Shown here: piece by piece, positions 7,394 to 14,685 of the stretch
Layout of the letters: each line of letters starts with the position of its first letter
How positions within the stretch are numbered: the first letter of the stretch is position 1
Source: Actinomycetes bacterium
GTDB lineage: Bacteria > Actinomycetota > Actinomycetes > S36-B12
Direction of reading: 5' to 3'
Length of the DNA stretch: 40,857 nt
Assembly: GCA_024641635.1 (NCBI GenBank)
Contig: JAHECS010000008.1
Location: forward strand, 32,231 to 73,087
Notes under the pieces: model-generated
Databases searched by the model: none
What the model saw: the letters and a program-made list of their open reading frames with translations, nothing else
What the model was told of the DNA's origin: nothing
Translations under genes and position numbers: made by a program

Positions 7394-8563
7394 TTAGCCC
7401 CAGGCGTTGTCGATGCAGTACTGCGCCGACTCCTGCGGAGCGGCGGTCACCGTGTCCTGCGGATCCTCGGTGCAGAGGGTCACGCCGGTGTCGAAGAACT
7501 GGCCGTTGGCCGAGGTGTTCTCCGGGGCCGCGCCGCCATCAGCGATCGTCTTGATCGCCTCGACGCCGAGGGAAGCCATCCGCAGCGGGTACTGCTGCGA
7601 CGTGGCCTGAATCTGACCAGCCTGCACGCCCTGGACGCCGGCGAGACCGCCGTCGACCGACACGACATAGACGTCCGTGCCGATGGTCTTGCCGGCAGCC
7701 TCGAGGGCCGAGATGGCACCGAAGGCGGTGGGCTCATTGATCGTGTAGACGACATTGATGTCGGGGTTCTTGGCGAGACAGTTCTCCATGCCAGTCTTGC
7801 CGCCGGCCTCGTTGGCGCCAGTCGCCTCGAGGCAAACGATCTCGTAGTCGCCGCCCGCGCCGGTGCTGTAGGTGCCGGTCGCAGCCGGGCTGCTCATGTC
7901 CTCGAGGGTCGGGACGTCGATGCCCATGCCCTGGAGGAAGCCGTTGGCGCGGCAGTAGTCCACGGACACGACGCGATCGTTGAAGATGACCAGCTCAGCG
8001 ATGGTGGCCTTCTCGCCGCCCAGCTTGCCTGCCGCCCACTGGCCGATGGCCTCGCCGGCCAGGCAGTTGTCCGTCGCGAAGGTGATGTCGACGACGTCCG
8101 GCGGATCGGTCGGGGTGTCGAGTGCGATGACGTAGAGGCCGGCCTCGCGAGCCTTCGCGATGGAGTCGTTGACGTTGACGGACATCGGAGTGATGAGGAT
8201 GCCGGCCTGACCCTGTGCGATCGCGTTCTCGATGAGTTCGATCTGGCCTGCGTCGTCGCCCTCTTCCTTGCCAGAGCCGACGGTGAGGTCGACGCCATTG
8301 GCGTCGGCCGCCTCCTTCGCGCCCTTCTGCATGGCCACGAAGAACGGGTTGGTCGAGTCCTTGGTGATGAGCGAGACGGCAACGGCGCCGCCCTCTGGGG
8401 CCGCCTCGGACGCTGCGGGGGCCTCGGACGCTGCCGGAGCCTCGGAAGCCGCGGACGACTCCTCAGACGACGTGCCCGAACTGCAGGCCGCGAGCGTGAC
8501 GGATGCGACCCCGGCCACCGCAATAGCGGTGAGGGTTCGACCGCGTGTCAAGCGGTTGATCAT
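7394..8563 (-). CDS. Sugar ABC transporter substrate-binding lipoprotein (Peripla_BP_4)
   Basis: The 389-residue protein begins with a lipoprotein signal peptide: a basic start, a hydrophobic core, and the lipobox LAAC with Cys27. A low-complexity Ser/Ala/Glu/Pro linker follows at about residues 28-58. The mature domain has the type I periplasmic binding fold of ribose and inositol binders (ISLITKDSTNPFF-like opening, ALDTPTDPP, and SVDGG near the C-terminal hinge). It should be anchored outside the membrane and pass solute to the permease. ATG 8563 was chosen because it starts the signal peptide and follows AAGGGA. It is the first gene of the importer operon, under the operator-containing promoter at 8755-8783 with a leader of roughly 185 nt. 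The ligand is not determined by sequence. Confidence 0.93.
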   Translation of the reverse strand: MINRLTRGRTLTAIAVAGVASVTLAACSSGTSSEESSAASEAPAASEAPAASEAAPEGGAVAVSLITKDSTNPFFVAMQKGAKEAADANGVDLTVGSGKEEGDDAGQIELIENAIAQGQAGILITPMSVNVNDSIAKAREAGLYVIALDTPTDPPDVVDITFATDNCLAGEAIGQWAAGKLGGEKATIAELVIFNDRVVSVDYCRANGFLQGMGIDVPTLEDMSSPAATGTYSTGAGGDYEIVCLEATGANEAGGKTGMENCLAKNPDINVVYTINEPTAFGAISALEAAGKTIGTDVYVVSVDGGLAGVQGVQAGQIQATSQQYPLRMASLGVEAIKTIADGGAAPENTSANGQFFDTGVTLCTEDPQDTVTAAPQESAQYCIDNAWG

Positions 8564-8738
8564 TTGGTGTCCCTTCGAAGGGTGGGTGGGTGGCGGCCCG
8601 AGGGCCACCGGTCATGTCTATTCCTGCGGCCGCCGCTCGGGCTACCGGGAGACGGCCTTGATACCGAACCGTTACGGTCGCAAGACCCCAACGGCGACTT
8701 ACGCCGTCGTCAGGGCGACGGCCTTTGCGCACCGCCCT

Positions 8739-8750
8739 GACAACGTTGTC
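8739..8750. promoter_or_regulatory. LacI-family operator, copy 1
   Basis: GACAACGTTGTC is a perfect 12-bp palindrome with the central CG typical of LacI/PurR operators. It covers the predicted transcription start of the importer operon and lies 64 bp from the divergent lacI-type gene. Confidence 0.7.
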
Positions 8751-8754
8751 TCCG

Positions 8755-8783
8755 TTTCTAGTGGCGCCGGGTCTTACCGTCAA
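8755..8783 (-). promoter_or_regulatory. Sigma-70-like promoter of the sugar importer operon
   Basis: Reading the minus strand, TTGACG (8783-8778) and TAGAAA (8760-8755) are separated by exactly 17 bp. The predicted start falls near 8748, inside the palindromic operator at 8739-8750, so regulator binding should block initiation. Confidence 0.65.
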
Positions 8784-8795
8784 GAGCAAATGCTG

Positions 8796-8802
8796 TAATA
8801 CT
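8796..8802 (+). promoter_or_regulatory. Putative -10 element of the lacI-type gene
   Basis: TAATACT follows a TG dinucleotide, as in an extended -10 element. Initiation would fall near 8808, leaving a leader of only about 5 nt before ATG 8814. No good -35 hexamer is seen. Confidence 0.45.
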
Positions 8803-8813
8803 CCCGCTTCGTA

Positions 8814-9866
8814 ATGACAACGTTATCTAGCCCGTTCGACGCCGGAGGCGGAGCGCGTTCCCGCGCCACCATGCGGGACGTCGCCTCGCTCGCCGGAGTG
8901 AGCCTCAAGACGGTCTCCCGGGTGATCAATCGTGAGCCCGGGGTGAGCGAGGAGCTCGCGGCACGGGTCACCCGCGCCGCGGACCAGCTCGACTACCGCC
9001 CGAACCTGACCGCCAGCAACCTGCGCCGGGCAGACCAGCGGACCTCCACGATCGGGCTGCTCATCGAGGACGTCGCCAACCCCTTCTTCGCCGACATCCA
9101 GAGGGGCGTCGAGGATGTGGCACGCCGTCGAGGCGTGGCCGTGATGGCGGCGAGTCTGGATCGGGCACCCGAAACCGAGCGCGACCTCGTGTCGGCCTTC
9201 GCGTCGCGTCGGGTCGACGGACTGATCCTGGGACCGACGGCTCGGGAGCAGGGGTATCTCGCGACGGAACTGCGCAGCGGGTGGCCGATCGTGTGCATCG
9301 ACCGCCAGCCCCGCGGCGTCGAGGTGGATTCCGTCGTCACGAACAACCGTGAGGCGACGGCGCAGGGAGTCGAGCACCTTGTCGCCCGCGGTCACCGCAG
9401 GATCGCGTTCATCGGTGGCAACTCGGGACTGTCGACCGCGCACGAGCGGCATGCCGGCTACCTCGACGCCATGGCCGCAGCGGGGGCAGCGGTGCGACCC
9501 GAGTGGGTCACGTTCGACGCCCTGTCGACAGAGGACGGGATGGACGTCACCCGGGCGATGCTGGCACTCGAGGATCGGCCGACGGCGTTCTTCACAGCCC
9601 AGAACCTCATCACCATGGGCTCGGTACGGGCGCTGCGGCAGGCCGGCTTGCATCATCGGGTCGCGCTCGTGGGCTACGACGACTTCTCGCTGGCGGACCT
9701 GCTCGAGCCGGCGGTGACCGTGGTGGCCCAGGACTCACGGGAGATGGGACACCTCGCGGCGGAGATCCTGTTCCGGCGCATGGACGATTCGTCTGAGCCG
9801 GTGTCGACTCACGTCATCACGTCGCGGATCATCACTCGCGGATCTGGGGAAATTCCCCCGGAGTGA
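8814..9866 (+). CDS. LacI/PurR-family transcriptional regulator of the importer operon
   Basis: The 350-residue regulator has an N-terminal helix-turn-helix at about residues 20-45 (MRDVASLAGVSLKTVSRVIN), a hinge, and a C-terminal sugar-binding-like domain with IGLLIEDVANPFFADI and the GYDDFSLADLL segment. The family represses until a sugar ligand binds. The divergent importer promoter contains its likely operator. ATG 8814 gives a 19-residue N-terminal extension. It lacks a Shine-Dalgarno sequence but sits just downstream of a -10-like element, so near-leaderless expression is plausible. ATG 8871 also lacks a well-spaced ribosome site. The 3' end overlaps the convergent EamA gene by 35 bp. 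Confidence 0.93.
   Translation: MTTLSSPFDAGGGARSRATMRDVASLAGVSLKTVSRVINREPGVSEELAARVTRAADQLDYRPNLTASNLRRADQRTSTIGLLIEDVANPFFADIQRGVEDVARRRGVAVMAASLDRAPETERDLVSAFASRRVDGLILGPTAREQGYLATELRSGWPIVCIDRQPRGVEVDSVVTNNREATAQGVEHLVARGHRRIAFIGGNSGLSTAHERHAGYLDAMAAAGAAVRPEWVTFDALSTEDGMDVTRAMLALEDRPTAFFTAQNLITMGSVRALRQAGLHHRVALVGYDDFSLADLLEPAVTVVAQDSREMGHLAAEILFRRMDDSSEPVSTHVITSRIITRGSGEIPPE
8816..8827. promoter_or_regulatory. LacI-family operator, copy 2 (inside the lacI-type start)
   Basis: GACAACGTTATC matches copy 1 at 11 of 12 positions and lies 77 bp from it, centre to centre. It overlaps codons 1-5 of the regulator gene, which suggests autorepression. Confidence 0.62.
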
Positions 9867-10827
9867 CGGAAACACCGGAGCGTCGCGAAGTCTCAGCGAC
9901 GACGACGCCGGCGAGGACGATGAGACCCCCGAGCAGCTGGGCGCCCGCGAACGTTTCGCCGAGCAGCAGGAACCCTATGAGACCGGCCCAGAGGGGCTCC
10001 GTCGTTCCGACGATTCCGGCGCGCTGAGCACCGATGCGGCGAAGTGAGCCGAGGACGAGGAGGAACGGCGCGATCGTCCCCATGAGCACGCCCCAGCTCA
10101 TCAGGGCCCATACCGGAAGGTTGGGGATTCCGGGCCACAGCGATTCGGTCGGCACGCTCAATGTGAGCCACGGGAAGGTCCACCAGGGCGCGATGACCGC
10201 CCATGCTCCGGAGGCGAAGATGAAGCCCCACATCGTGAGAGAGACAGCGTCGCGGTGCTGCTGCCCCGACTCTCCGAGCAGCCAGTAGACCGCGAGGGCG
10301 ACCGCGCAGAGGAAACCGGCGACGATGCCGACCGGGTCGAGCGTCACGCCAGCCCACACCTCGGCCACGAGCATCAGGCCTACGACCGTGAGGCCGATCG
10401 CCAGCCAGATCCGGTCGCTGACCTCCTGTTGTCGTCCGAAGCGCATCCACAGCGCGACGAGCACCGGCGCGAGAAACGCCAGCAGCGTGCCGATGCCGAC
10501 ATTCAGGTGGGAGATGGTCAGGAAGTACAGGTACTGCACGAGAGTGAACGCGATCACGCCGTAGGCGACGAGGAAGGGGAGCTCGGACCGCGAGACGCGG
10601 AAACGGGAGGGGTGGCGGACCGCCACGAACGCGGCGAGGACGACCATGGCACCTGCATTCCGCAGTTGCGTCAGGTGCATGGGATCGAAGCCCGCGTTGA
10701 GGGCCGCCTTGGCGACGACGCCGTTCAAGGCGAACAGGAATGCGGCGACGAGGTACATGACGACGCCCACGACGTCCCCGCTTCGTGCGCGACCGGGCAC
10801 TGCTGGGACCGCGCTGACTTCCTCCAC
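9832..10827 (-). CDS. EamA/DMT-superfamily transporter
   Basis: The 331-residue protein has about ten hydrophobic segments arranged as two EamA repeats. The first begins near VVMYLVAAFLFALNGVVAK; the second lies around VGIVAGFLCAVALAVYWLLGE and ends with IGAQRAGIVGTTEPLWAG, a typical EamA signature. Family members export metabolites or amino acids, and the substrate here is unknown. GTG 10827 lies 6 nt after the stop of the ROK kinase gene, so the two form an operon. No clear ribosome site is seen, so a start a few codons downstream is possible. It overlaps the convergent lacI-type gene by 35 bp. Confidence 0.88.
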   Translation of the reverse strand: MEEVSAVPAVPGRARSGDVVGVVMYLVAAFLFALNGVVAKAALNAGFDPMHLTQLRNAGAMVVLAAFVAVRHPSRFRVSRSELPFLVAYGVIAFTLVQYLYFLTISHLNVGIGTLLAFLAPVLVALWMRFGRQQEVSDRIWLAIGLTVVGLMLVAEVWAGVTLDPVGIVAGFLCAVALAVYWLLGESGQQHRDAVSLTMWGFIFASGAWAVIAPWWTFPWLTLSVPTESLWPGIPNLPVWALMSWGVLMGTIAPFLLVLGSLRRIGAQRAGIVGTTEPLWAGLIGFLLLGETFAGAQLLGGLIVLAGVVVAETSRRSGVSVTPGEFPQIRE

Positions 10828-10833
10828 GTGGCG

Positions 10834-11592
10834 TCAGTCGATGAGCAGTTGCCACACGCGAGCGCCGCCGATGAGCGCTGCGGAGTTGGGGACGATGACG
10901 ACGTCGTCGCCCATCTTTGTGAGAACGGTCGGGGTGATGTGTCGGGAGTTTCCGCCGCCGATGTACAGGCGGTCCCACAGGAAGACAGGGCGCAGACCCT
11001 CGACCATGCGTCCCACGCGCCGAGACCACAGCGCGTCACCCAGGCGGCGACGCTCGTGCTCCCCGATGTAGGTGTCGTAGGACAGCCCCCAACGCACCGG
11101 TGCCTGCGACATCTCCATGTGCGGGGCTAGGCGGCTGCCGTCGAAGAGCGCGAAGCCCAGTCCGGTGCCGAGCGTCATCACGAGTTCCAGGCCGGCGCCG
11201 GCGATGACTCCGGCACCGTGCACCTCGGCGTCGTTGAGCACCCGCACCGGCATGCCCAGCGCCTCTGCCATGGTGGTCTGGACGTCGAAGCCCTCCCACT
11301 GCTCGACGAGTTCGGGGAGCACGCGAGTGCGGGGGCCCGACTTGGTGATGTAGTGGGGCGTGCTGACGACGACGCCGTGCCGGAGCATGCCCGGCATCCC
11401 CACGGTTGCCTTCTCCGCCTTGGGCAGCTGGCCGGCCAGGTCGACGAGCGTCTGGACGAACAGGCTCGGCGGCAGGGGGTAAGGAGTGGGCACGCGGATC
11501 GGGTGCGCACGCATCGTGCCGGCCTCGTCGAGCACCGAGCCCTTGATCCCGCCGCCACCGCAGTCGATCGCCAGAGTGGTCATGCGCCGCAT
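10834..11592 (-). CDS. ROK-family sugar kinase, polyphosphate-glucokinase-like
   Basis: The 249-252 residue protein has an N-terminal phosphate-binding loop IDCGGGGIKG, the catalytic-aspartate region VLNDAEVHGAG, a TLGTGLGFALFDG segment and LYIGGGNSRH near the C-terminus. These place it in the ROK/ASKHA fold, with length close to that of actinobacterial polyphosphate glucokinases. Such enzymes phosphorylate glucose with polyphosphate and/or ATP. The usual loop is DIGGTxIKG; here Cys and Gly replace Ile and Thr, so donor preference cannot be assumed. Two ATGs nine bases apart (11592 and 11583) are both possible starts. It forms an operon with the EamA transporter and is divergent from the tRNA-Ser(GCT) gene. 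Confidence 0.82.
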   Translation of the reverse strand: MRRMTTLAIDCGGGGIKGSVLDEAGTMRAHPIRVPTPYPLPPSLFVQTLVDLAGQLPKAEKATVGMPGMLRHGVVVSTPHYITKSGPRTRVLPELVEQWEGFDVQTTMAEALGMPVRVLNDAEVHGAGVIAGAGLELVMTLGTGLGFALFDGSRLAPHMEMSQAPVRWGLSYDTYIGEHERRRLGDALWSRRVGRMVEGLRPVFLWDRLYIGGGNSRHITPTVLTKMGDDVVIVPNSAALIGGARVWQLLID

Positions 11593-11612
11593 TCTGCCGT
11601 GCGGCGACCCGG

Positions 11613-11618
11613 TATCCT
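11613..11618 (+). promoter_or_regulatory. Putative -10 element for tRNA-Ser(GCT)
   Basis: TATCCT lies 31 bp upstream of the mature tRNA 5' end. The expected -35 position is a poor match, so this is a weak call. Confidence 0.35.
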
Positions 11619-11649
11619 TCTCTGGCTGCCCGGGGAGACCCGGGAGCGG

Positions 11650-11742
11650 GGAGGCATCGCCTAGCCCGGTCTATGGCGCCGCACTGCTAATGCGGTTTGG
11701 GTCTCAAGCCCATCGAGGGTTCAAATCCCTCTGCCTCCGCCA
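11650..11742 (+). tRNA. tRNA-Ser (anticodon GCT)
   Basis: Acceptor GGAGGCA (11650-11656) pairs with TGCCTCC (11732-11738), followed by discriminator G and an encoded CCA (11740-11742). The anticodon stem CCGCA/TGCGG encloses loop CTGCTAA with GCT at the anticodon, reading AGC/AGU serine codons. A long variable arm and a GGTTCAAATCC T-loop confirm a class II serine tRNA. Confidence 0.96.
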
Positions 11743-11747
11743 TATCG

Positions 11748-11780
11748 CGTTGGGGCCGTCCCTCAGGGGCGGCCCCAACG
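11748..11780 (+). terminator. Terminator hairpin after tRNA-Ser(GCT)
   Basis: CGTTGGGGCCG (11748-11758) pairs with CGGCCCCAACG (11770-11780) over 11 bp, with further CCC/GGG pairing inside. There is no T-run. It begins 6 nt after the tRNA. Confidence 0.8.
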
Positions 11781-11873
11781 TCGTGTCCGGGGCGCTACCG
11801 GTGATCGTCGGCCGCCGATGCGAGGCCCGGCTCCGGAGCAGAGGCGGGTTTCTCGCTTTCGAGGCCCTGCGGC

Positions 11874-11879
11874 TACACT
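11874..11879 (+). promoter_or_regulatory. Putative -10 element for tRNA-Arg(ACG)
   Basis: TACACT lies 24 bp upstream of the tRNA 5' end in the 122-bp spacer between the two tRNA genes. No convincing -35 hexamer is visible. Confidence 0.4.
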
Positions 11880-11902
11880 CGCCGACGGTCGTTCGCGGCC
11901 AT

Positions 11903-11975
11903 GCGCCCGTAGCTCAACGGATAGAGCATCTGACTACGGATCAGAAGGTTAGGGGTTCGAATCCCTTCGGGCGCG
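11903..11975 (+). tRNA. tRNA-Arg (anticodon ACG)
   Basis: Acceptor GCGCCCG (11903-11909) pairs with CGGGCGC (11968-11974), followed by discriminator G. The TCTGA/TCAGA stem encloses loop CTACGGA with ACG as anticodon. No CCA is encoded. A34 of this tRNA is the known target of TadA, whose gene lies at 28646-29122 here, giving inosine that reads CGU, CGC and CGA. Confidence 0.96.
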
Positions 11976-11986
11976 CTCCTTGGACG

Positions 11987-12017
11987 AGTCCCGGACGCGA
12001 ACACGGCGTCCGGGACT
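11987..12017 (+). terminator. Terminator after tRNA-Arg(ACG)
   Basis: A 12-bp stem (11987-11998 with 12006-12017, core GTCCCGGACGC/GCGTCCGGGAC) has a 7-nt loop and is followed by TCGCCCTTT. It lies between the tRNA and the convergent MFS-cNBD gene and may serve both strands. Confidence 0.85.
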
Positions 12018-12071
12018 TCGCCCTTTCCGGGCAGAGGGGCGAGTCGGTCGAGGACCGTGGCAGCCCGCCCG

Positions 12072-13790
12072 TCAGTAGGTCGGGATGCGCCGCGCGATCA
12101 GGTCGTCGGCGCGCCCGGCCACCTCGCTGTCGCCCGTCACGGCGGCCAGGAAATGGTCGCGTTCGAGGTACAGCAGCACGGACTCCTCGTCGGCCACGAC
12201 CGTGGCCGTTCGCGGAACGTCGCGCAGGAGCGCGATCTCGCCGAACGGATCGCCGGGGCCCTGGGTCGACAGCACCGTGCCCGCATGCGTTGCGGTGGTA
12301 TGCCCGGACTCGACGATGTAGAAGCGATCGCCGACCTCGCCCTCGGTGATGACGGCCTCGCCGGCGGCGACGACGCGGCGGCCCAGCTGCTGGGCCACCA
12401 GCTCCAGGGACTTGGGCTCCAGGGGGGCGAAGAGCGGGACCAGGCGGAGCAGCTCCAGGCCTTCGGGAGCGCCGAGCTTCCCGTCCAGCCGCCTGAGCCG
12501 AAGCATCGCCGGGAGGACGATCGCCGCGATGATCAGGCCAAGAACGGCGAGCGACCAGCGCAGCCCCCACAGTCCGACCATGATCGGCATGGCGATGGAG
12601 CCGAGGGCCATGGACCCGATGAGCGCGGTCTCCAGTGCCCCGAAGACGCGGCCCATGACGGCGTCGTCGGTCAGCCGCTGCACGATGGTCGAGGCGTTGA
12701 CGTCGACGATCGGGTTGGCGAAGCCGATGATGAACAAGGCGAGGAATGCCGCCCACATCTGCGGCCAGACGGCTGCGAGGAGCAGGGGGAGGGCCCAGAA
12801 GATCACGCCCCATCCGAAGTCGGTGGCGAGCTTCCGGGCCGAGGCTCGGCTGATCGCGAAGAGGCCGCCCAGGATGGCGCCGATCCCCAGGACGCTGTCG
12901 AGGTAGCCGACGCCCGACGGCCCGAAGTCGGTCATCTGAACTGCGATATCGACGCCGAAGACGATCGAGGCACCGGCGACGATCGTCTGCGCGCAGTACA
13001 CGAGGCTCACCAGCCGAAGATCCTTGTGGGCCGCAATCGTCCTGAACCCGGCCATCGACTCCCGCAGGAAGCCCTCTCCGACCTCCTCGACGGTTTCCGG
13101 CTCCGGGTCTCCCTCTGTCCCCGCTCCGGTCCCGTCGGCGGGCTCGTCGGGCGCCGCGACGGGCGCCGTGTCAGTGGCTGCCGGAACCCGGATGCGGCTG
13201 ACGAGCAGTGCCGACCACAGGAACGTGAGCGCGTTGAACACGATCACCACGGGCACCGAGGCGACGGTGAGGAGCAGGCCGCCGAGGGCCGGGCCGACGA
13301 AGAACGCGAGGCTCTCGATCGTGCTCGACGCCCCGTTGGCGGCCGTGAGCTCCTCGGGCTTGCTGACGAGCTTGGGCAGCAGCGCCGCGACGGCTGGGCG
13401 GAAGGGTGCCGCGGCGATCGACGCCAGGGTCGCCAGGACGAAGACGAACGCGACGGGCGCCTCCGCCCAGATCAGCAGCGCTGCGGCCAGCACGAGCCCG
13501 CCGCGAACCAGGTCAGCGGTGACCATCACCGCCTTGCGTGAGAACTTGTCGACGATGACCGAGGCGAACGGCGTGGCGACCGCCATGAGGATGAGCCGAA
13601 CGGTTCCCCAGAGCCCGACCGCGGCGACGCCGCCCACCGAGTACGCCCAGACCACGATCGCCGTTGCGTAGGCCCAGTCGCCGATGGCCGATCCCGCGAA
13701 GGCCAGGTTCACCCGCCGAAGGCCCGGGTTTCGGAACACGGTGGCCAGCGAGCTCCTGGTCTCGCCTAGTGCTGCGCCGACTCGCGACAT
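12072..13790 (-). CDS. MFS transporter fused to a C-terminal cyclic-nucleotide-binding domain
   Basis: The 572-residue protein has two parts. Residues of about 20-420 form a 12-segment MFS transporter (opening NLAFAGSAIGDWAYA; central DKFSRKAVMVTADL loop). An acidic, Pro/Thr-rich loop of about 30 residues lies between its halves. From about residue 440 to 560 is a Crp-like cNMP domain: VPLFAPLEPKSLE, a GEAVITEGEVGDRFYIVESG strand pair, and a phosphate-binding cassette FGEIALLRDVPRTATV with the expected Gly, Glu and Arg-Thr residues. This suggests transport gated or modulated by cAMP or another nucleotide. ATG 13790 fits the family start. It is convergent with tRNA-Arg. The transported substrate is unknown. 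Confidence 0.92.
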   Translation of the reverse strand: MSRVGAALGETRSSLATVFRNPGLRRVNLAFAGSAIGDWAYATAIVVWAYSVGGVAAVGLWGTVRLILMAVATPFASVIVDKFSRKAVMVTADLVRGGLVLAAALLIWAEAPVAFVFVLATLASIAAAPFRPAVAALLPKLVSKPEELTAANGASSTIESLAFFVGPALGGLLLTVASVPVVIVFNALTFLWSALLVSRIRVPAATDTAPVAAPDEPADGTGAGTEGDPEPETVEEVGEGFLRESMAGFRTIAAHKDLRLVSLVYCAQTIVAGASIVFGVDIAVQMTDFGPSGVGYLDSVLGIGAILGGLFAISRASARKLATDFGWGVIFWALPLLLAAVWPQMWAAFLALFIIGFANPIVDVNASTIVQRLTDDAVMGRVFGALETALIGSMALGSIAMPIMVGLWGLRWSLAVLGLIIAAIVLPAMLRLRRLDGKLGAPEGLELLRLVPLFAPLEPKSLELVAQQLGRRVVAAGEAVITEGEVGDRFYIVESGHTTATHAGTVLSTQGPGDPFGEIALLRDVPRTATVVADEESVLLYLERDHFLAAVTGDSEVAGRADDLIARRIPTY

Positions 13791-13987
13791 TGCGGCCCCT
13801 CAGTTCGGTCTGTTGGCCGGAACCTAGTCCCGAAGGATCCCGGCTGTCCGCTGGTCGGACGGTTTCGAGCGTCAGCGATTTGCTGCGTGGAGTTGGAACA
13901 TTTGTCGAACGGCACGGGTTCTCGCCGTCATGGCCCCGGGTTCTGTCACCGGAGTCGCCGAAGCCATCCAGGGACGAGGAGACACGC

Positions 13988-14683
13988 ATGCGTATCGCGG
14001 TCATGGGGACGGGAACAGTGGGCCGGACTATCGCTGCGCGACTCGATGAGCTCGGCCACGACGTGACGGTCGGCACGAGGGATGTCGTGGCAGCGCGTGC
14101 GCGCAGATCACCTGATGGATCCGGCGGTGACTTCGGCAGGTGGACGGAGGAGCACCCGGCGATCGGGCTCGCAACCTTCCCCGAAGCGGCGGAGCTGGGT
14201 GAGGTCGTCGTCAACGCAACGTCGGGCGAGGTGTCGCTCGCCGTCCTTGCCGCCGCCGGCACGTCGCGTCTCGCGGGCAAGGTGCTGCTCGACATCTCCA
14301 ACCCGCTCGACTTCTCGGCCGGGTTCCCGCCGACCCTCTTCGTCGCCGACATCGACTCACTCGGCGAGCAGATCCAGCGGGCCTTCCCTGAGGCGAAGGT
14401 GGTCAAGACCTTGAACACGCTCGCGGCGGAGCTCATGGTCCGGCCTGGGCAGCTCGACGAGGGCGATCACACCGTCTTCATGTCAGGCAACGACGCCGAC
14501 GCCAAGGCCCTGGTGAGGGACCTCCTCGTGAGCATGGGCCACACCGACGTCATCGATCTCGGCGACATCAGCACCAGTCGAGGTACCGAGATGTTCCTGC
14601 CGCTCTGGCTTCGCCTGATGTCCTTCCTGGGGACCGGCCTGTTCAACGTGAAGGTCGTGCGCGAGCGTCCGTCGACCGACTGA
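13988..14683 (+). CDS. NADPH-dependent F420 reductase-like (NADP_Rossmann) oxidoreductase
   Basis: The 231-residue protein starts with MGTGTVGRTIAARL, the nucleotide-binding turn of the F420-dependent NADP oxidoreductase family, followed by a GTRD segment that suits NADP. A VVVNATSGE strand, the LLDISNPLDF motif and VVKTLNTL region are typical of this family. Members transfer hydride between F420 and NADP, but many actinobacterial paralogues are uncharacterised and may reduce other compounds. ATG 13988 has GAGGAG 6 nt upstream, which decides the start against the much longer open frame that enters the MFS gene. It is convergent with the zinc-ribbon gene, the stops being only 2 nt apart. Confidence 0.85.
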   Translation: MRIAVMGTGTVGRTIAARLDELGHDVTVGTRDVVAARARRSPDGSGGDFGRWTEEHPAIGLATFPEAAELGEVVVNATSGEVSLAVLAAAGTSRLAGKVLLDISNPLDFSAGFPPTLFVADIDSLGEQIQRAFPEAKVVKTLNTLAAELMVRPGQLDEGDHTVFMSGNDADAKALVRDLLVSMGHTDVIDLGDISTSRGTEMFLPLWLRLMSFLGTGLFNVKVVRERPSTD

Positions 14684-14685
14684 CG

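Noticed and set aside
8668-8678. ACCGTTACGGT as a third operator in the importer leader
   Set aside because: It differs in core and length from the two matching operators and has an odd centre, so it is probably chance.
8564-8738. Riboswitch in the long leader of the binding-protein gene
   Set aside because: Only short local hairpins are visible (for example 8703-8722). No known riboswitch consensus was recognised, and operator control already explains regulation.
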